A stretch of 64,000 bases of DNA from Christiangramia salexigens (GTDB lineage Bacteria > Bacteroidota > Bacteroidia > Flavobacteriales > Flavobacteriaceae). Every line of letters begins with the position of its first letter. Within the stretch, counting starts at the first letter, position 1. The translations under genes were made by a program, and so were the position numbers. The notes under the pieces were generated by a model. It saw only the letters and a list, made by a program, of their open reading frames with translations, had not been told where the DNA came from and did no database searches. Positions 24,747 to 33,399 of this stretch are shown piece by piece. The stretch is taken from positions 1,336,501 through 1,400,500 of the forward strand of contig NZ_CP018153.1 of NCBI RefSeq assembly GCF_001889005.1, given 5' to 3'.

Positions 24747-26846
24747 ATGATTCAAAATCTGTTGCAGACCCCAATTGAATATTTAAAAGGTGTAGGCCCA
24801 AACCGTGCAGAGCTATTAAAAAAAGAGCTCAACATTGAAACTTACAGGGACCTCATCAATTTCTTTCCGAACCGGTATATAGATAAAACCGGATTTTACA
24901 AGATCAACCAATTGCAACAGAACTCTTCTGAAGTTCAGATCGTTGGCAAAATAGTCCACTTAAAGACCGTGGAACAAAAGCGAGGCAAACGTCTGGTAGC
25001 GGACTTTATAGACGATACCGGCCGCATGGAGCTCGTCTGGTTTAGAGGACATAAATGGATAAAAGAAAATCTTAAGCTCAATACCCCTTATGTGATTTTC
25101 GGTAAAACGAACTGGTATAATGGTCTTTTTAATATGCCTCATCCTGAAATGGAGCTGGTTTCAGATTATAAAAAGAACCTGAGAACGGCTATGCAACCTG
25201 TCTATCCTTCAACTGAAATGCTTGCGAAAAAAGGCATCACCAATCGTGTGATCATGAAACTCATGCAGGAGGTCCTAAAACAAACAGGCTTGAAATTTTC
25301 GGAAAGTTTAAATCCCGAAATAATTGATGAGCTAAAATTAATACCTAAGGCCGATGCGCTTTTCAATGTTCATTTTCCGAAGAGTCAGGAGCTTTTGGCC
25401 AAGGCACAATTCCGGCTAAAATTTGAAGAATTATTCTTTGTTCAAATACAATTGCTTCGCAAAAATCTGTTGCACAAACAGAAGATCAAAGGTTTTAATT
25501 TTGACAAGATCGGTGAAAATTTCAATACCTTCTTTCAGGAACATTTACCCTTTGATCTTACCGGTGCACAGAAGAGAGTGATCAAAGAAATTAGGGGAGA
25601 TATGGGCAGTGGCGCCCAGATGAATCGACTTTTGCAGGGAGATGTAGGATCTGGGAAGACGATAGTAGGCTTAATGTCAATGTTTATAGCACTTGACAAC
25701 GGATTTCAAGCCTGTCTGATGGCTCCTACTGAAATTTTGTCAGTTCAACACTATAATGGTTTAGTCGAATTATGTAAAGGCTTGAAAACCAGTATATACC
25801 TGTTAACTGGATCAACTAAAGCTTCAAAAAGAAGAGAGATCCATGAAAAACTGGAAAATGGGGAGATAGACATCCTTATCGGCACCCATGCTCTGCTCGA
25901 AGATAAAGTAAAATTTAAGAACTTGGGGCTTGCCATAATCGATGAACAACATAGATTTGGAGTGGCTCAAAGAGCAAAGCTTTGGAAAAAAAACATCATC
26001 CCTCCGCATATTCTTGTGATGACTGCTACCCCTATTCCCCGAACTCTGGCCATGAGCCTATATGGCGACCTGGATATTTCGGTTATAGATGAATTACCTC
26101 CCGGAAGAAAACCTGTAAAAACGGTACATAGATTCGATAGTAATCGGCTTAAGGTTTTCAGGTTCCTTAAGGAAGAGATTCAAAAAGGCAGACAGGTATA
26201 TATCGTATATCCGCTCATCCAAGAATCTGAAAAGATGGATTACAAAGACCTGATGGATGGCTATGAAAGTATCGCCAGGGAATTTCCGGAGTATCAGATC
26301 TCTATTGTTCATGGGCAAATGAAACCGGCAGATAAGGATTATGAAATGGACCGGTTCGTACGAGCTGAAACCCAGATCATGGTAGCCACAACAGTTATTG
26401 AAGTTGGTGTAAATGTTCCCAATGCCAGTGTAATGATCATTGAAAGTGCCGAAAGATTCGGACTTTCACAGCTCCACCAGCTGCGGGGACGGGTTGGACG
26501 TGGCGCAGAACAAAGCTATTGCATACTAATGACCGGACACAAACTGTCTAATGATAGTAAAACCCGACTGGAAACCATGACTGCTACCAACGATGGATTC
26601 GAGATCGCCGAAGTTGACCTAAAACTCCGGGGACCCGGTGACCTTATGGGTACACAGCAAAGTGGAGTCTTAAACCTGAAAATCGCAGATATAGTGAAGG
26701 ATAACTCCATTCTTCAAACTGCGAGACATTATGCAGGAAAGGTTTTAAAAGCCGATCCCAACCTTCAAGAAGAACATAATTTACCCATCAAGAATGCTTA
26801 TTCAAGACTGGTAAAGAACAAAACTATCTGGAATTATATTAGTTAA
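24747..26846 (+). CDS. recG: ATP-dependent DNA helicase RecG
   Basis: This 699-residue branched-DNA helicase regresses stalled forks and processes recombination intermediates. The N-terminal wedge/OB domain (about residues 55-160) is followed by Walker A QGDVGSGKT, IDEQHRFG (motif II, DEQH), MTATPIPRTLAMSLYGDLD (motif III), a long LPPGRKPVKT linker and the C-terminal helicase part with MVATTVIEVGVNVPNA and QLRGRVGRG. The TRG-like segment DLMGTQQSG is present. The length is typical. It is a stand-alone gene. Confidence 0.96.
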   Translation: MIQNLLQTPIEYLKGVGPNRAELLKKELNIETYRDLINFFPNRYIDKTGFYKINQLQQNSSEVQIVGKIVHLKTVEQKRGKRLVADFIDDTGRMELVWFRGHKWIKENLKLNTPYVIFGKTNWYNGLFNMPHPEMELVSDYKKNLRTAMQPVYPSTEMLAKKGITNRVIMKLMQEVLKQTGLKFSESLNPEIIDELKLIPKADALFNVHFPKSQELLAKAQFRLKFEELFFVQIQLLRKNLLHKQKIKGFNFDKIGENFNTFFQEHLPFDLTGAQKRVIKEIRGDMGSGAQMNRLLQGDVGSGKTIVGLMSMFIALDNGFQACLMAPTEILSVQHYNGLVELCKGLKTSIYLLTGSTKASKRREIHEKLENGEIDILIGTHALLEDKVKFKNLGLAIIDEQHRFGVAQRAKLWKKNIIPPHILVMTATPIPRTLAMSLYGDLDISVIDELPPGRKPVKTVHRFDSNRLKVFRFLKEEIQKGRQVYIVYPLIQESEKMDYKDLMDGYESIAREFPEYQISIVHGQMKPADKDYEMDRFVRAETQIMVATTVIEVGVNVPNASVMIIESAERFGLSQLHQLRGRVGRGAEQSYCILMTGHKLSNDSKTRLETMTATNDGFEIAEVDLKLRGPGDLMGTQQSGVLNLKIADIVKDNSILQTARHYAGKVLKADPNLQEEHNLPIKNAYSRLVKNKTIWNYIS

Positions 26847-27129
26847 ATAGCAGCTTAGCTAAGCTTAAGACCTAACAGGAATTCTATAAAACCATCTTTT
26901 TTAATAATTACTTCATCCCCAGGATGTTTAGAATTAAGTATATGGCGCTTTTAATAAAGCCTAAACCATAGAAATAACCACATTTTTGATTATCTTTAAG
27001 AACCTACACTTATAATTTTGGCCGGGATGGTTTAAAATACAAGCTCCCCCTCCTACCTACACTCCACTTTGCTAATGGTTAGCCCGAATTCTTTGAGAAT
27101 TAATTATTTAACTTTTAACATTACGCATC
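26847..27129. other. Longest gene-free stretch, 283 bases
   Basis: No convincing gene lies here. It holds a perfect 14-base palindrome AGCTTAGCTAAGCT at 26852-26865 and a TAATTTTG promoter-like box at 27013-27020. A minus-strand open stretch (about 26856-26952) reads protein-like (KHPGDEVIIKKDG near its middle) but has no start codon and stops after about 31 codons. It may be a gene remnant or chance. Confidence 0.5.
27013..27020 (+). promoter_or_regulatory. -7 promoter element for the TPR protein gene
   Basis: TAATTTTG matches TAnnTTTG exactly. A TTTG at 26985-26988 is 24 bases upstream, wider than the usual 19. The leader to the ATG at 27130 would be about 105 bases, unusually long for this window. 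Confidence 0.45.
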
Positions 27130-28038
27130 ATGAATTCAAAAACTTTCACCACCACTACATTAAATCTTGTGTTTATTTTATTTCTATCCATTGGTTTTGC
27201 ACAAGAGAAGAAGACCGAAAATTATTCCGATAAGCTCTACGAAGTTTACAAAGCTCATGGAGTGGAAAAGACCCTAACTAACTACAATAAGAGTAGCGTG
27301 CGCGGGGATGAATACACATTTTTATCTGAACCATTAAATGTCTTGGGCTACCGGATTATGGGAGAAGGTGACCTTACGGCCGCAGAAAAAGTTTTTCTTG
27401 CACAAATAGACGAATATCCCAACGAAGCAAACCCCTATGACTCGTATGCCGATCTTTTAATGAAAAAAGGCGATGAGGAAAATGCGAAAATAAATTATAG
27501 CAAAGCTATAGATCTCTCTGCAACTATGGAAGATCTGGAAGAAAAGCAGCTAATGCTGGAAGCCTCTAAATCTAAACTTGCTAAACTTCAGAATAAGGGC
27601 ATGGCAATGAATTTTCTTGCAGGCACCTGGACGACTCAGAATTATGCCATACAGGATGGTGAAAGGGTTCTAAGCAATGAGGGAAATGCAGTCTTTACGG
27701 TCAATGAGGATAACACCCTAGTTACTGGTGTGATTCGGGATAAGGAAAACGTCTATCAAGGCAGCAGACTCATAGCCTATAATGCCGTAGATGAAGTTTA
27801 TGATATGGTCTATATAAGTAATGGATTAACAGGAATTGAGCCTTCTACGATTCGAATTGATAAAATTACTTCTGAAGAAATCATCCTGACTGAAAAGTTT
27901 AAGGAGAGTGGAAAAAAAATCAAAATAAAACACGTCTTAAAAAGGACGCCAAATGAAATTAGCTGGGACATTCATGACATCAGCGAAGGACAGGCAACTA
28001 ACCTGGTTTCACACATGAATTTCAAAAAGAATAATTAA
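27130..28038 (+). CDS. Secreted TPR-repeat protein with C-terminal lipocalin-like domain
   Basis: This 302-residue protein has a signal peptide (about residues 1-24, ending IGFAQ). Residues 60-150 look like tetratricopeptide repeats: GDLTAAEKVFLAQIDEYPNE, then NPYDSYADLLMKKGDEENA. The last 140 residues begin MNFLAGTWTTQNYAI and are beta-rich, similar in style to DUF1579-like or lipocalin-like domains that open with the LxGxW motif. The function is unknown; the TPR part suggests protein binding in the periplasm. It has its own long leader and a clean terminator. Confidence 0.65.
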   Translation: MNSKTFTTTTLNLVFILFLSIGFAQEKKTENYSDKLYEVYKAHGVEKTLTNYNKSSVRGDEYTFLSEPLNVLGYRIMGEGDLTAAEKVFLAQIDEYPNEANPYDSYADLLMKKGDEENAKINYSKAIDLSATMEDLEEKQLMLEASKSKLAKLQNKGMAMNFLAGTWTTQNYAIQDGERVLSNEGNAVFTVNEDNTLVTGVIRDKENVYQGSRLIAYNAVDEVYDMVYISNGLTGIEPSTIRIDKITSEEIILTEKFKESGKKIKIKHVLKRTPNEISWDIHDISEGQATNLVSHMNFKKNN

Positions 28039-28060
28039 AGCTGAATTCAAACATAATAAC

Positions 28061-28087
28061 AAGGAAGTGGCAACACTTCCTTTTTTC
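28061..28087 (+). terminator. Rho-independent terminator with GCAA loop
   Basis: AAGGAAGTG pairs with CACTTCCTT around a GCAA (GNRA) tetraloop, followed by a T run. Confidence 0.92.
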
Positions 28088-28139
28088 ATTTTATAACCTC
28101 AAAGTTGGCTATTAATTATGCTAAAAAATTTGGTAATAC

Positions 28140-28147
28140 TATCTTTG
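28140..28147 (+). promoter_or_regulatory. -7 promoter element of pheT
   Basis: TATCTTTG matches TAnnTTTG exactly and ends 20 bases before the ATG at 28168. No clear -33 TTG is at the usual spacing. Confidence 0.6.
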
Positions 28148-28167
28148 CGCACTGAAAAAGATTATTC

Positions 28168-30594
28168 ATGAAGATTTCATATAACTGGCTTAAGCAATTC
28201 ATCAAACTGCCAGAAGAAGCAGAGCAAACCGGAGAACTATTAACCGATCTTGGACTTGAGGTTGAAGGCATTAATAGCTTCCAAAGTGTGAAAGGAGGCT
28301 TAGAAGGTATTGTAGTTGGACACGTGGTAAGCTGTGATCCCCATCCTAATGCCGATAGACTACAACTTACCAAGATAGATCTTGGGAATGGTGAAGAGGC
28401 TCAAATCGTTTGCGGTGCTCCTAATATTGGTGCAGGCCAAAAGGTTCCTGTTGCCACTATTGGTACAGTGCTGTACGATGAGAAAGGTGATACCTGGGAA
28501 ATAAAAAAGGGTAAGATCAGAGGTGAAGTTAGTTATGGAATGATCTGCTCAGAAAAAGAACTTGGATTGGGCCAAAGCCATGAGGGAATTATGGTTCTGG
28601 ACAATGAACTGATCCCGGGGACACCGGTTGCTAAGATCTTTGAAGTTGAGAATGATGAGGTCTTTGAAATTGGTCTTACACCAAACCGTGCCGATGCAAT
28701 GAGCCACTGGGGTGTTGCCAGAGACCTCAAGGCGGGATACCACCAACAAGGAAAACAACTTGAATTGATCACCCCTTCTGTAAGCGGTTTTCATGTTGAT
28801 AATCGCAGCCTGAAGATCCAGATAAAGGTTGATGATTCAAATCTTGCTCCAAGATACTGTGGAGTAAGTCTTTCTGAAGTTAAAGTTGGAGAGTCTCCTA
28901 AATGGTTACAAAACAGACTTAAGGCTATAGGAATTACACCTAAGAATAATGTAGTAGATGCCACTAATTATGTAATGCACGAATTAGGGCAACCATTACA
29001 CGCTTTTGATGCCGGAAAGATCGCAGGAAATGAGATCAATGTGAAGACTTTAAAAGCGGGCACCAAATTTACCACCCTGGATGAGGTTGAAAGGGAACTG
29101 CACGAAGAAGATCTTATGATCTGTGATGCAGAAAAGCCTTTGTGTATAGCAGGGGTTTTTGGAGGAATAAATAGCGGTGTGACCGAAGCCACAACTCAGG
29201 TATTTTTAGAGAGTGCTTACTTTAATCCTGTAAGCATTCGTAAAACTGCAAAAAGACATGGCCTAAGTACAGATGCATCCTTTAGATTTGAAAGAGGGAT
29301 AGACCCTAATGCTGTTGAATATGCATTAAAAAGAGCAGCTTTGCTTCTCACAGAAATTGCAGACGCCAAGGTAACCAGCGATATAGACGACCTGTATTTC
29401 AAGAAAATTGAAGATTTTCAGGTATTCTTAACCTTCGAGAAGGTAAATAAACTGATTGGTGAAAACCTGCAGCAGGAAACGATCAAATCCATACTGGCTT
29501 CTCTTGAGATAAGAGTGAATAATGTGACTGAAACCGGCATGGGACTTACAATTCCCTCCTATCGCGTAGATGTACAAAGGGAATCTGATGTGATCGAAGA
29601 GATCCTTAGGGTGTATGGTTATAACAATATCAAATTTGGAGACAAATTAAGCTTATCTGTCGCAAACTCTTCAAGATTTGAGGATTACAAGATTCAGAAT
29701 ATTATTGCAGGACAGTTGGTAGGTCAGGGCTTTTATGAGACCATGGCAAATTCCTTAACTACTGCTGAATATAATAAGTATAGCGAAGATTTTAAGGATG
29801 AATATCAGGTAGAAATGCTTAATCCTTTGAGTCAGGATCTTTCGGTATTAAGACAAAGCCTTTTGTTTTCAGGGCTGGAAGCGATTAGCTACAACATAAA
29901 CCGAAAAAGAAATAATGTAAAGATATTTGAGTTCGGGAAAACCTATCACTCCTATATAAGCGGAAGAGAAGAACACAAACATCTTTCAATTTTCATGACG
30001 GGTGCAAGATCTTCAGAGAGCTGGAACAGTATCCCAGGAACTGGTAATTTCTTTTACATAAAAGGAGTCATAGATTCCATCTTCGAAAAACTTGGAATTA
30101 GCAACCTCAAAATAAAATCTGCAAAAACAGATATCTTTTCAGAGGGGCTTCAAATGAGTACTAAAAAGGCTAAACTGGTTGATTTTGGAGTGGTAAAAAA
30201 ATCCATTTTAAAGAAATTCGACATAGATCAGGAAGTTATTTATGCCGACTTCAACTGGGATGAAATCCTTGAGGTGGCAAAAACACAAAAAACCAAATAT
30301 TCTCCAATTCCGAAGTATCCAAGTATGCGAAGAGATTTCGCCTTATTACTGGACAAATCGGTTACTTATGAGGAGATTGAACAGATCGCGAGACAAACCG
30401 AAAAGAAACTTCTTACCGAGGTAAATCTTTTTGATGTTTACGAAGGCAAAAATCTGCCTGAAGGCAAAAAGAGTTATGCTGTAAGCTTTCTGTTCCAGGA
30501 TGAGAACAAAACGCTTACAGATAAGCAAGTGGACAAAATGATGAATAAACTTCAATTCAGGTTTGAAAAAGAACTCAAAGCTGAGTTGAGATAA
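28168..30594 (+). CDS. pheT: Phenylalanine-tRNA ligase beta subunit
   Basis: This 808-residue protein charges tRNA-Phe together with PheS, which is not in the window. The domains are in order: N-terminal helix and EMAP-like tRNA-binding domain (VVGHVVSCDPHPNADRLQLTKIDLG, about residues 45-155), the B3/B4 editing domain (LGQPLHAFDAGKI, AGVFGGINSGV), the B5 domain (about 400-470), the catalytic-like core, and the C-terminal anticodon-binding FDX-ACB domain (PSMRRDFALLLD to the end). It is a single gene with its own promoter and terminator, so pheS must lie elsewhere. Confidence 0.97.
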   Translation: MKISYNWLKQFIKLPEEAEQTGELLTDLGLEVEGINSFQSVKGGLEGIVVGHVVSCDPHPNADRLQLTKIDLGNGEEAQIVCGAPNIGAGQKVPVATIGTVLYDEKGDTWEIKKGKIRGEVSYGMICSEKELGLGQSHEGIMVLDNELIPGTPVAKIFEVENDEVFEIGLTPNRADAMSHWGVARDLKAGYHQQGKQLELITPSVSGFHVDNRSLKIQIKVDDSNLAPRYCGVSLSEVKVGESPKWLQNRLKAIGITPKNNVVDATNYVMHELGQPLHAFDAGKIAGNEINVKTLKAGTKFTTLDEVERELHEEDLMICDAEKPLCIAGVFGGINSGVTEATTQVFLESAYFNPVSIRKTAKRHGLSTDASFRFERGIDPNAVEYALKRAALLLTEIADAKVTSDIDDLYFKKIEDFQVFLTFEKVNKLIGENLQQETIKSILASLEIRVNNVTETGMGLTIPSYRVDVQRESDVIEEILRVYGYNNIKFGDKLSLSVANSSRFEDYKIQNIIAGQLVGQGFYETMANSLTTAEYNKYSEDFKDEYQVEMLNPLSQDLSVLRQSLLFSGLEAISYNINRKRNNVKIFEFGKTYHSYISGREEHKHLSIFMTGARSSESWNSIPGTGNFFYIKGVIDSIFEKLGISNLKIKSAKTDIFSEGLQMSTKKAKLVDFGVVKKSILKKFDIDQEVIYADFNWDEILEVAKTQKTKYSPIPKYPSMRRDFALLLDKSVTYEEIEQIARQTEKKLLTEVNLFDVYEGKNLPEGKKSYAVSFLFQDENKTLTDKQVDKMMNKLQFRFEKELKAELR

Positions 30595-30595
30595 T

Positions 30596-30629
30596 AAAAA
30601 AACCGTGTGATCATCACACGGTTTTTTTT
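30596..30629. terminator. Bidirectional terminator between pheT and the DUF4136 gene
   Basis: AACCGTGTGA (30601-30610) pairs with TCACACGGTT (30614-30623) around TCA, flanked by A on the left and T on the right, so it works for both converging genes. Confidence 0.93.
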
Positions 30630-30642
30630 GCTTTAAATACGT

Positions 30643-31224
30643 TTATGGGAATTCCCGAAAGATGCGGTCTATATTTTCCCTTATTTCTCTATTCAACCTT
30701 TTTACTTCAATTGCCTCTGTAGTACTCCCCCTCCAGAGAATCTCATTTGTTCTGCGATCAATAAGATCTATCACAATAGATCGTTCTCTGTAAGGTATCT
30801 GCTTAACTCTGGGCCCATTTATACGCTGAATCGTGAAGTAATTATCATATATAAAATCCTTGTAATAAGGACCTACATAATAACCAGGACGATAATAAGG
30901 GTAATTGGTGTAAACGGGATCGGCATTTATAGCTGCTTTATCATCAAACATCGTATGGACATGAACAAGTACATCGGGTTGCAACTTTTCAAGGTTATAT
31001 CCCTCCTCCTTCATATTCGCATTAATCGTTTGTATAATAATGTTCTGGATCTCATTATTATTATAATCCGGACTCATAATGGTATCTTTATTAGGAAGGA
31101 AAGCATATGAATCATATAATTTAAGTTGCTTTAGATCATCTTTCGTTGTGGGTCCACTGGAACCACATGAAACGATAAATAAAGTAAGTCCGAAAAGCAT
31201 CAGACCAAAATTAATTTTTTTCAT
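30643..31224 (-). CDS. DUF4136 lipoprotein
   Basis: This 193-residue protein has a lipoprotein signal with lipobox LFIVSC near residue 20. The mature part has the DUF4136 pattern: KLYDSYAFLPN, a helix EIQNIIIQTINANMKEEGY, LQPDVLVHVHTMFDDK, a Tyr- and Pro-rich loop, and the closing strand SIVIDLIDRRTNEILWRG with TEAIE. DUF4136 proteins are envelope lipoproteins of unknown role, common in Bacteroidota. It lies downstream of the fasciclin gene, but a terminator separates them. Confidence 0.85.
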   Translation of the reverse strand: MKKINFGLMLFGLTLFIVSCGSSGPTTKDDLKQLKLYDSYAFLPNKDTIMSPDYNNNEIQNIIIQTINANMKEEGYNLEKLQPDVLVHVHTMFDDKAAINADPVYTNYPYYRPGYYVGPYYKDFIYDNYFTIQRINGPRVKQIPYRERSIVIDLIDRRTNEILWRGSTTEAIEVKRLNREIRENIDRIFREFP

Positions 31225-31304
31225 AGCATATCTATTTTATTGGAAAATAAACTGAAACTCATACAATCAAAAATGATGTAACTCATTTGACGTTTATTTA
31301 ACGC

Positions 31305-31332
31305 AAAAAGCGGCCAATAGGCCGCTTTTTTT
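31305..31332. terminator. Terminator after the fasciclin gene
   Basis: AAAAAGCGGCC (31305-31315) pairs with GGCCGCTTTTT (31320-31330) around AATA. It is symmetric but lies downstream of the minus-strand fasciclin gene, its likely user. Confidence 0.9.
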
Positions 31333-31359
31333 GAATTGTTCAGGAATTATAATCCACAA

Positions 31360-31926
31360 TTATTTTGATGGTAATACAACAGTATCGATCACATGGATCA
31401 CGCCATTGGATTGATTAACATCTGCGATAGTTACCGTTGCTACATTACCGGCTGCATCTTTAATTTTCACCTTATCACCATCCATCATTGCAGTGATCTC
31501 TGCTCCGTTAACAGTCTTAAAGCTAGCTTTTCCGTTTCCTTTTTTAATAGCACTTACGATATCTCCAGCCTTATAATCACCGGTTACTACATGATAAGTT
31601 AATACTGCCTGTAATTTATCCTTGTTCTCTTCCTTTAACAAAGTTTCTACAGTTCCATTAGGTAAGGCGTTGAATGCTGCATTGGTTGGTGCAAACACTG
31701 TGAAAGGACCTTCGCTTGCAAGAACATCTACCAAACCAGCAGCTTTTACGGCCGCCACAAGAGTAGTATGATCCTTGGAATTAACCGCATTTTCTACGAT
31801 ATTCTTAGATGGATACATTTCAGCTCCTCCCACCATTTTAGTTTTGCCCATATTAGATTGAGCCATTGCAACCGATCCAATCATTAGGAACATCGCTAAT
31901 ACAGTAAATAATTTTACATTTTTCAT
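31360..31926 (-). CDS. Secreted fasciclin (FAS1) domain protein
   Basis: This 188-residue protein has a signal peptide (about residues 1-22, ending VAMAQ) and a single FAS1 domain (about 55-185). The signatures are FTVFAPTNAAFNALP (H1 motif), LTYHVVTGDYKAGDI (YH motif) and SNGVIHVIDTVVLP (H2 motif). FAS1 proteins act in adhesion or matrix contact. It is a monocistronic gene; I see no exact -7 box in its upstream region. Confidence 0.93.
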   Translation of the reverse strand: MKNVKLFTVLAMFLMIGSVAMAQSNMGKTKMVGGAEMYPSKNIVENAVNSKDHTTLVAAVKAAGLVDVLASEGPFTVFAPTNAAFNALPNGTVETLLKEENKDKLQAVLTYHVVTGDYKAGDIVSAIKKGNGKASFKTVNGAEITAMMDGDKVKIKDAAGNVATVTIADVNQSNGVIHVIDTVVLPSK

Positions 31927-32069
31927 AATAAAGTATTTGTTTTATTTATTCAGTAAACTAACGAGGTATAGACTTAAACGGTTTTAAAAAATCCACTAAT
32001 TAATATAGAATTAACAGCTGTAAAGGAAATCATGACATAGAATAGACCTCTTAAAACGAACCTAACTCA

Positions 32070-32100
32070 TTGTTAATCTGGGCTTAATTCGCTAATTTAG
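32070..32100 (+). promoter_or_regulatory. Promoter of the 32121 gene
   Basis: TTG at 32070-32072 and TAATTTAG at 32093-32100, 20 bases apart, fit the -33/-7 pattern with one base off in the -7 box. Confidence 0.4.
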
Positions 32101-32120
32101 TAGGGCTAAAGAAAAAGAAA

Positions 32121-32846
32121 ATGAAACTTAAATTTCCCAGGACTAATTTAGAAATCCAACTTATAAAGGAGCGAAATAAACGCTTTGATCCCTCTCAAGT
32201 TATGGAGGAGATCAATCTGATCTTTAATAACTCTGAAGAAGTTGATGAAAAAATTATTCAGGAATTACAAGACGGTTCAGAAAGGGATGAAAATAAGTTC
32301 GAACCTGAACTTTTGGAAACTAACAGCATCTTTCATCTGGATCAAATCTATAAGATTTGCGTGGATTACAGATTACGGTTTCTGGATTCAAAATTATTTA
32401 AAGGCGACATCCCTTATGAAGCCCTTATTAAGATCAAAGATCTCGAAAAATCTCACCGAACTACTTTAAAAGGATTTAAGGTTCTTGCTCCCTCTAAACT
32501 TTTTAAACTTGAGAATGCTGATGATCCTTTGCTCTTCGCCCCTATTGGAAATGATTATTACTATTTGATCCACAAATGGGGAAATGATCTTCACCCGCTG
32601 CGTAAGGTGCTAATGTGGCCATTCAAAACGCTGGAAAATTTTGTAGTCTTATTATTGGCAATGAGCTTTATTACCGCAGTTCTTGTACCCGAAGGACTTT
32701 TTAGCCCACAACAAACCACCACACAATTTTTCATGATTTTCTTCTTTATATTTAAATGGTTTGCAGGTTTATCTATTTTTTATGGCTTTAAAAAAGGTAA
32801 AAATTTTAGCACCGAGATCTGGAACAGCAAATATTATAATGCTTAG
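32121..32846 (+). CDS. Conserved hypothetical membrane protein
   Basis: This 241-residue protein has a charged N-terminal region (about 1-165) and two C-terminal membrane helices (about 172-192 and 203-224). The soluble part has FHLDQIYKICVDYRLRFLDSKLFKG and PYEALIKIKDLEKSH. I do not recognise a family name; proteins of this shape occur in Flavobacteriia next to small membrane proteins. The soluble domain is on the cytoplasmic side, because no signal peptide precedes it. Function unknown. Confidence 0.7.
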   Translation: MKLKFPRTNLEIQLIKERNKRFDPSQVMEEINLIFNNSEEVDEKIIQELQDGSERDENKFEPELLETNSIFHLDQIYKICVDYRLRFLDSKLFKGDIPYEALIKIKDLEKSHRTTLKGFKVLAPSKLFKLENADDPLLFAPIGNDYYYLIHKWGNDLHPLRKVLMWPFKTLENFVVLLLAMSFITAVLVPEGLFSPQQTTTQFFMIFFFIFKWFAGLSIFYGFKKGKNFSTEIWNSKYYNA

Positions 32847-32920
32847 AACGTTAATTTCAGTCTAAATAGAAGTCCCGGCTCTACCCTTATTCGTATTTTA
32901 GAATACCAAATTAACAGGAA

Positions 32921-33166
32921 ATGAGCGAAGACAATAAATATAAAAGAGTTTATACAGGACCAGAAACCAATGTGCAATATCTTCAAGGGCTTTTTGAGGA
33001 AGCCGGTATACACAGCAGGGTTAGAAATGATTTCGATTCCGGATTAAGAGCTGGTTTCGGAGGCGGATTACCAGGGCAGGTACTACTGTTCGTACTTGAA
33101 GACCGTTATGAAGAAGCACTAAAATTAGCAAAATCCACCTTCCCTAATGATTATATAAATGAGTAA
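32921..33166 (+). CDS. DUF2007 domain protein
   Basis: This 81-residue protein fits the DUF2007 (putative signal-transducing) family: KRVYTGPETNVQYLQGLFEEAGIHSRVRN followed by a glycine-rich loop and VLEDRYEEALKLAKS. It is small, soluble and of unknown function. Its last 8 bases overlap the start of the next gene (ATGAGTAA), so the two are translationally coupled. Confidence 0.82.
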   Translation: MSEDNKYKRVYTGPETNVQYLQGLFEEAGIHSRVRNDFDSGLRAGFGGGLPGQVLLFVLEDRYEEALKLAKSTFPNDYINE

Positions 33167-33368
33167 CGAAGAATTTACTACAGAAGAAGAAAGACCCCAG
33201 CGTAATATTTGGAATCTCGTACTTGGAATTGCCTTTTTGGGTTATGGTAGTTTCAGACTGTATCAAAAATCCAACAGTACCGAAACCGATAATTTTGGAA
33301 TAATACTAGCTATTGGCTTTATTCTTTTTGGAATCTATGATCTATATAAATATTATAAAGGACAATAA
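33159..33368 (+). CDS. Small two-helix membrane protein
   Basis: This 69-residue protein has a short acidic N-terminus and two membrane helices (about 18-36 and 46-62), with a KSNSTETDN loop. It ends in DLYKYYKGQ. No family is recognised. Coupling to the DUF2007 gene suggests a membrane partner for that protein. Confidence 0.65.
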   Translation: MSNEEFTTEEERPQRNIWNLVLGIAFLGYGSFRLYQKSNSTETDNFGIILAIGFILFGIYDLYKYYKGQ

Positions 33369-33397
33369 AAACAGGCCGGTTAAAACCGGCCTGTTTT
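33367..33397. terminator. Bidirectional terminator between converging genes
   Basis: AAAACAGGCCGGT (33368-33380) pairs with ACCGGCCTGTTTT (33385-33397) around a four-base loop. It ends both the 32121-33368 unit and fabH on the other strand. Confidence 0.93.
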
Positions 33398-33399
33398 AT

